In this document: one piece after another, positions 60,918 to 64,000 of the stretch
Layout: every line of letters begins with the position of its first letter
Numbering within the stretch: position 1 is the first letter of the stretch
Origin: Bacteroidales bacterium KHT7
GTDB taxonomy: Bacteria; Bacteroidota; Bacteroidia; Bacteroidales; Bacteroidaceae
DNA: 64,000 nt
Direction: 5' to 3'
Assembly (NCBI GenBank): GCA_900102385.1
Contig: FNBQ01000004.1
Location: 101,086 to 165,085, forward strand
Made by a program: the position numbers and the translations under genes
The notes under the pieces: model-generated
Seen by the model: the letters and a program-made list of their open reading frames with translations, nothing else
Databases searched by the model: none
What the model was told of the DNA's origin: nothing

Positions 60918-62261
60918 ATGTTAGTATCAGCCAAATTCGAAAATATATACTCGTTCAACGAGGAGACGCGCATCTTGTTTACAGCCAGCAAGAGTGACCA
61001 ATTGCCGTTACAAGTATCACGTGCGGAGAAACGGGATGATATTTCCGTGCTACGCATGGGATTGGTTTATGGTGCCAATGCTTCCGGCAAGTCGAACATC
61101 ATCAAGTGTTTGGCAATTATCAAGGAGTTCGCCCTGAATGGTTGGAGCAACCGCAAGTATAATTACTTCAAGATGACGGACACCCCTCAAGAGCGTTCAA
61201 GCATTGAACTGGAGTTCAAGGTGGATAGTCAGTTCTTTGCTTACGGCATTGCTTTTTCTAAAGGTGGCTTGCTGGAGGAGTGGCTGTATAAGACCGGAAG
61301 TCGTACTGATGCAATGATTTTTGAACGTAAGCGTAGTGATGATGGTTGGGAAAATACCATAGCCACACAATTCATGAAGGGCGAATACGGTCAGTTCTTG
61401 AAGTTCTTGATTGACGGTACTCCAACAAAGGGTACTTTCCTGAGTGAGTACATCAAGCGTAACGGAAAGGGAATCGATGCTATCAAGTCGGCACGAAAGT
61501 GGTTCGAGAACTTGAACATCATCTTCCCCGATACACACAGAACGGATTTTCCGTTCCGAGTAGTGAATGACTCCCAGTTCAAGAACGTGATGCGTGATTT
61601 GCTTAGCTACTTTGGCACAGGCATATCCGACCTTCGTCGCATTGAGTCGAAATCCGAAGAATTGGGCATTCCCGATGACATCCGACAGAAGATTGAGGAA
61701 AGTCTTGACGGTAAGGATGAAAAGACTGGTGTAGTGATTCACAATGAGAGCCGCTTCATCTTTGCCGAGAAAGACGAGTCGAAGAACCTAAAGTGGTACG
61801 AATTGAAGACCATCCACAAGACAGAAGACAGCAACTCTGACTATATATTCGAAATGTTCGAGGAGTCTGACGGAACGTCTCGCTTGTTCGATTTCATTCC
61901 GATGCTTATTGATATGCGCGTAAACGAAGCTGTCTATGTGATTGACGAGGTCGATAGAAGTCTGCATCCGATGCTGACATTGAAATTGTTGGAGATGTAC
62001 AATAGTCTGCTCAAAAGTGACTCGCAAATGCAGCTGATTTGTACTACTCATGAATCGAACCTACTTTCCACTGCCCCAATCCGTCAGGATGAAGTATGGT
62101 TTGTGGAGAAAGACAAGAAGGGAGAAAGCCATTTGTCTTCGCTCTGTGAGTACAAGCCGAGGGAGAATGTACAGAGGGGTTATCTGAATGGACGATACGG
62201 AGCAATTCCGTTCTTTGGAGAACTAAATAATATTCATTGGGACGATGCGAAGCAGGAATAG
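60918..62261 (+). CDS. rloA: RloA/AbiLi-like AAA-family ATPase (phage defence)
   Basis: A 447-residue SMC/OLD-type ATPase. The N-terminal FENIYSFNEETRI strand precedes Walker A GLVYGANASGKSNIIK (about 49-64). Walker B is VIDEVDRSLHPMLTL in the C-terminal third, with a switch His in CTTHESNLLS. A central helical insertion carries many charged residues. This is the AAA_15/21 type found as RloA or AbiLi, partnered with RloB. Such pairs abort phage infection. Its 3' end overlaps the rloB-like gene by 17 bases. Confidence 0.85.
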   Translation: MLVSAKFENIYSFNEETRILFTASKSDQLPLQVSRAEKRDDISVLRMGLVYGANASGKSNIIKCLAIIKEFALNGWSNRKYNYFKMTDTPQERSSIELEFKVDSQFFAYGIAFSKGGLLEEWLYKTGSRTDAMIFERKRSDDGWENTIATQFMKGEYGQFLKFLIDGTPTKGTFLSEYIKRNGKGIDAIKSARKWFENLNIIFPDTHRTDFPFRVVNDSQFKNVMRDLLSYFGTGISDLRRIESKSEELGIPDDIRQKIEESLDGKDEKTGVVIHNESRFIFAEKDESKNLKWYELKTIHKTEDSNSDYIFEMFEESDGTSRLFDFIPMLIDMRVNEAVYVIDEVDRSLHPMLTLKLLEMYNSLLKSDSQMQLICTTHESNLLSTAPIRQDEVWFVEKDKKGESHLSSLCEYKPRENVQRGYLNGRYGAIPFFGELNNIHWDDAKQE

Positions 62262-62907
62262 TTTGATGCGAGAGCGTCAAGAGGCATTTCGTGACGCTCG
62301 TCTTATAGTCATAGCCTCCGAGGGCAAGGACACGGAGCGGATATATTTCAAGGCATTGGCCAAGGAATATATCAATCCCCGTGTGCATGTGCATATCTTG
62401 GAACGAAGTGAAGCCGAGCAGAACAACTCCAGTCCAGAACACGTCTTGAAGCAACTGAACGATTACAAAGAACAATATGCTTTGGAGGCAGACGATGAAC
62501 TCTGGCTTGTCATTGACAAAGACCGTTGGACAGAAGCAATGCTGTCACGCGTGGCTACGGAATGTGCCCAAGATGACTACATGCACATGGCATTGAGTAA
62601 TCCGTGTATCGAACTCTGGTTGCTATTACATCTGGTGGATGTTACATTGCTGACACCTGAAGAACAGCAGCAATGGCTGGAAAACCGTCGAAATTCGAGG
62701 AGGACAGCCCCATATCTAAAGATGCGCTTACGTCAAGAGATGGGGACTTACCACGAGGCGGAATACGATGCCCAAATGCTGATTACTCATGTTGAGGAAG
62801 CAATAGAACGAGCAAAAGCGTTGGACAAGAATCCTGCTGACCGTTGGCCGCAGACTCTCGGCACACGAGTGTATCTGTTGGCTAAGAGTGTGATGAATAG
62901 GAAGTAA
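62245..62907 (+). CDS. rloB: RloB/AbiLii-like Toprim protein (phage defence)
   Basis: A 220-residue protein matching the RloB family. VIASEGKDTERIYFKALAKEY provides the Toprim-like Glu, DELWLVIDKDRW the D-x-D element, and LSNPCIELWLLLHL and TLGTRVYLLAKS are conserved further on. It is probably the effector nuclease or toxin released when the RloA ATPase senses phage. It could start at ATG 62245 or at a downstream ATG (62269). Compare PARIS, whose AriB carries a different Toprim domain (DUF4435). The assignment to the AbiL/RloAB type rests on the RloB-like sequence. Confidence 0.85.
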   Translation: MRSRNSLMRERQEAFRDARLIVIASEGKDTERIYFKALAKEYINPRVHVHILERSEAEQNNSSPEHVLKQLNDYKEQYALEADDELWLVIDKDRWTEAMLSRVATECAQDDYMHMALSNPCIELWLLLHLVDVTLLTPEEQQQWLENRRNSRRTAPYLKMRLRQEMGTYHEAEYDAQMLITHVEEAIERAKALDKNPADRWPQTLGTRVYLLAKSVMNRK

Positions 62908-62988
62908 TTTCCATTGTATTATAAATACTTAATGGGAGCATTAAACAAGTGATAAAAATAAGAATTAGAAATAAAACATAACAATATC

Positions 62989-63520
62989 ATGAATGATTCA
63001 ATTTACAGTTTGGCATATCTTCAATATACTCATGAGGTATTGAAAAAAGATATTGTCGATGCCTATGTCCCAATGATTTGCCAATGTATTCTCAAAAAAG
63101 GTTTTGAGATTATTGATGTAACGCAAATCAAAAAGACGATGTCTGAAATATATGGCATTGAAAACATTACCCATGGAGCAATTTCTACTATCTGTGAAAG
63201 AATGTCTTCTTCTAAGTATGGAATTCTCAGTAAAAACAACGGCAATTTCTATGTTCAAAAAGATAAACTTGCTGAGCATCAAGTTTCCCTACAAAACAAA
63301 GATAAAATTTTAGAAGAATTCGATGAACTTGTTTATAAAATTTACGAATACTCCCAAAAGTATGAAACAACCTACTCCAAGGAGAATGTAGAAGAGGGAT
63401 TGCTTCACTTTATCGATTTGCATGGTATTGACCTACTAGTTGGTCAAGGCAAGTCTGTATTTGACAAAATTCTTAAGAATCAAGACAAACGACTAGCATA
63501 CGTTATATCAAAAAATGATT
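62989..63520 (+). CDS. Unknown gene truncated by an IS element
   Basis: The frame runs from ATG 62989 and stays open to 63639, but its last about 40 codons are antisense to the transposase. The native part is therefore about 177 residues (to about 63520). It is helical and AT-rich, with a possible winged-helix segment (QIKKTMSEIYGIENITHGAISTICERMSSSKYG). No family recognised. It follows rloB by 81 bases on the same strand and may have been a third member of the defence module or a separate accessory gene. The true C-terminus is lost or displaced by the insertion. Confidence 0.55.
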
Positions 63521-64000
63521 ATCCGCAATTCGCCCTTCCGTTATATAATTTGTGCTCAAACGTAGGCTTATACGAAACGGCAGCGATAACTAATCGGTCG
63601 AACATCCTGTCACCGAAATATTTACGGTTGAATTTGTAGCAGAATTCATTCAGGTATTCTTGAAGAAACTCCTCCTTGATCCCGTGATACATGTCTGTGA
63701 ACAACGACTTGGCGTTTGAAATGGCGATATGTACCCACGGAAGAACCTTTGGAGCATTGCACCCGCGGACTGTCTGCCGTTCCGACTTTGACACAACTTT
63801 CTCGACTGTCGAGTGTGAGGCAAAATTATCCATCACTGCCGTGGAGTCTGGACTTACGCTGCACTCGACTGCCGACTTCAGCGTCTCACCCTTAAGGTCG
63901 GAGATTACTTTCATCTTCAGATGACCGCATTTACGGCTCTTTTGGCTAGGCTTTGGATTGTCCGCCTTCTCGCTTTCCACCATAACGAGCACCTTCGACT
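63519..64000 (-). mobile_element. IS1595/ISXO2-family transposase, C-terminal part
   Basis: The reading frame is open from the right edge to a stop at 63519; the N-terminal half lies outside the window. The visible 160 residues show KMKVISDLKGETLKSAV, TAVMDNFASHSTVEKVV and LPWVHIAISNAKSLFTDMYHGIKEEFLQEYLNEFCYKFNRKYFG. The last segment is the characteristic C-terminal block of ISXO2-like DDE transposases. The frame continues to the window edge (SKVLVMVESE), so no start can be given. The terminal inverted repeat near 63500-63520 cannot be defined without the other end. Confidence 0.85.

Overview
The window comes from a Bacteroidota chromosome, most likely a Prevotella-like member of the Bacteroidales. 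Three things point there. Most genes are preceded by the Bacteroidota -7 promoter box TAnnTTTGC rather than a sigma70 box, and few have a clear Shine-Dalgarno sequence. Many genes belong to families concentrated in this order: S46 dipeptidyl-peptidase, GH97, GH95, DUF4369 lipoprotein, DUF1573, DUF4286, BspA-type LRR, C11 clostripain, and LytS/LytTR two-component systems. The housekeeping genes (dnaX, htpG, ruvC, menA, ddh, rnpB, ftsB-like) fit an anaerobic menaquinone-using bacterium with a meso-DAP cell wall. The genus is an inference.

Region by region. 1-2.2 kb: the N-terminal part of an S46 peptidase and a DUF4369 lipoprotein. 2.3-9.4 kb (minus strand): a glycan cluster with a GH95 fucosidase/galactosidase, a GH97 glycosidase, a membrane protein and a haem-motif beta-propeller lipoprotein. 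9.5-12.7 kb: a LemA/DUF2207 pair and a PrsW-type membrane protease. 12.7-17.3 kb: a restriction-modification island with an HNH endonuclease, a fused m5C plus m6A/m4C methyltransferase and a long structured leader. 17.4-20.5 kb: a MATE transporter and an FtsB/DivIC-like gene between tracts of 11-bp periodic repeats. 20.5-26.1 kb: dnaX, htpG, a phosphoesterase lipoprotein and a secreted protein. 26.3-31.4 kb: two identical tRNA-Arg(ACG) genes, carbonic anhydrase, thioesterase, nitroreductase, an esterase-DUF1653 fusion, an RNase H-fold protein lacking its catalytic residues, an MFS transporter and a ferritin-like protein. 31.4-32.5 kb: an AT-rich glycosyltransferase gene broken by one amber codon.

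32.8-39.5 kb: a complete TolC-MacA-MacB-type efflux set followed by a LytS/LytTR pair that may control it. 39.6-45.6 kb: small secreted proteins (one extremely rich in Arg/Glu repeats), MenA, DUF2809, DUF1573, DUF4286, RuvC and a double-NBD ATPase. 45.6-49.1 kb (minus strand): a tight five-gene operon with a secreted protein, a C11 clostripain-like lipoprotein, an HPr-kinase-like protein, a SipW/Sec11-like S26 peptidase and a PqqD-like protein. This looks like an undescribed peptide-modification (RiPP-like) pathway. 49.3-57.7 kb: HtrA, YihY, RNase P RNA, GH25 lysozyme, Ddh, an MscS-type channel, a HAD phosphatase and DUF1848.

57.8-64 kb: accessory DNA. It holds a cytoplasmic methyltransferase-like domain fused to 21 BspA-type leucine-rich repeats, an RloA/RloB (AbiL-type) phage-defence pair, an unknown gene cut by an insertion, and an IS1595-family transposase running off the end.

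The best candidates for something new are the C11/HprK-like/S26/PqqD operon, the methyltransferase-LRR fusion, the structured leader of the dual-methyltransferase R-M system, and the 11-bp helically phased intergenic repeats.
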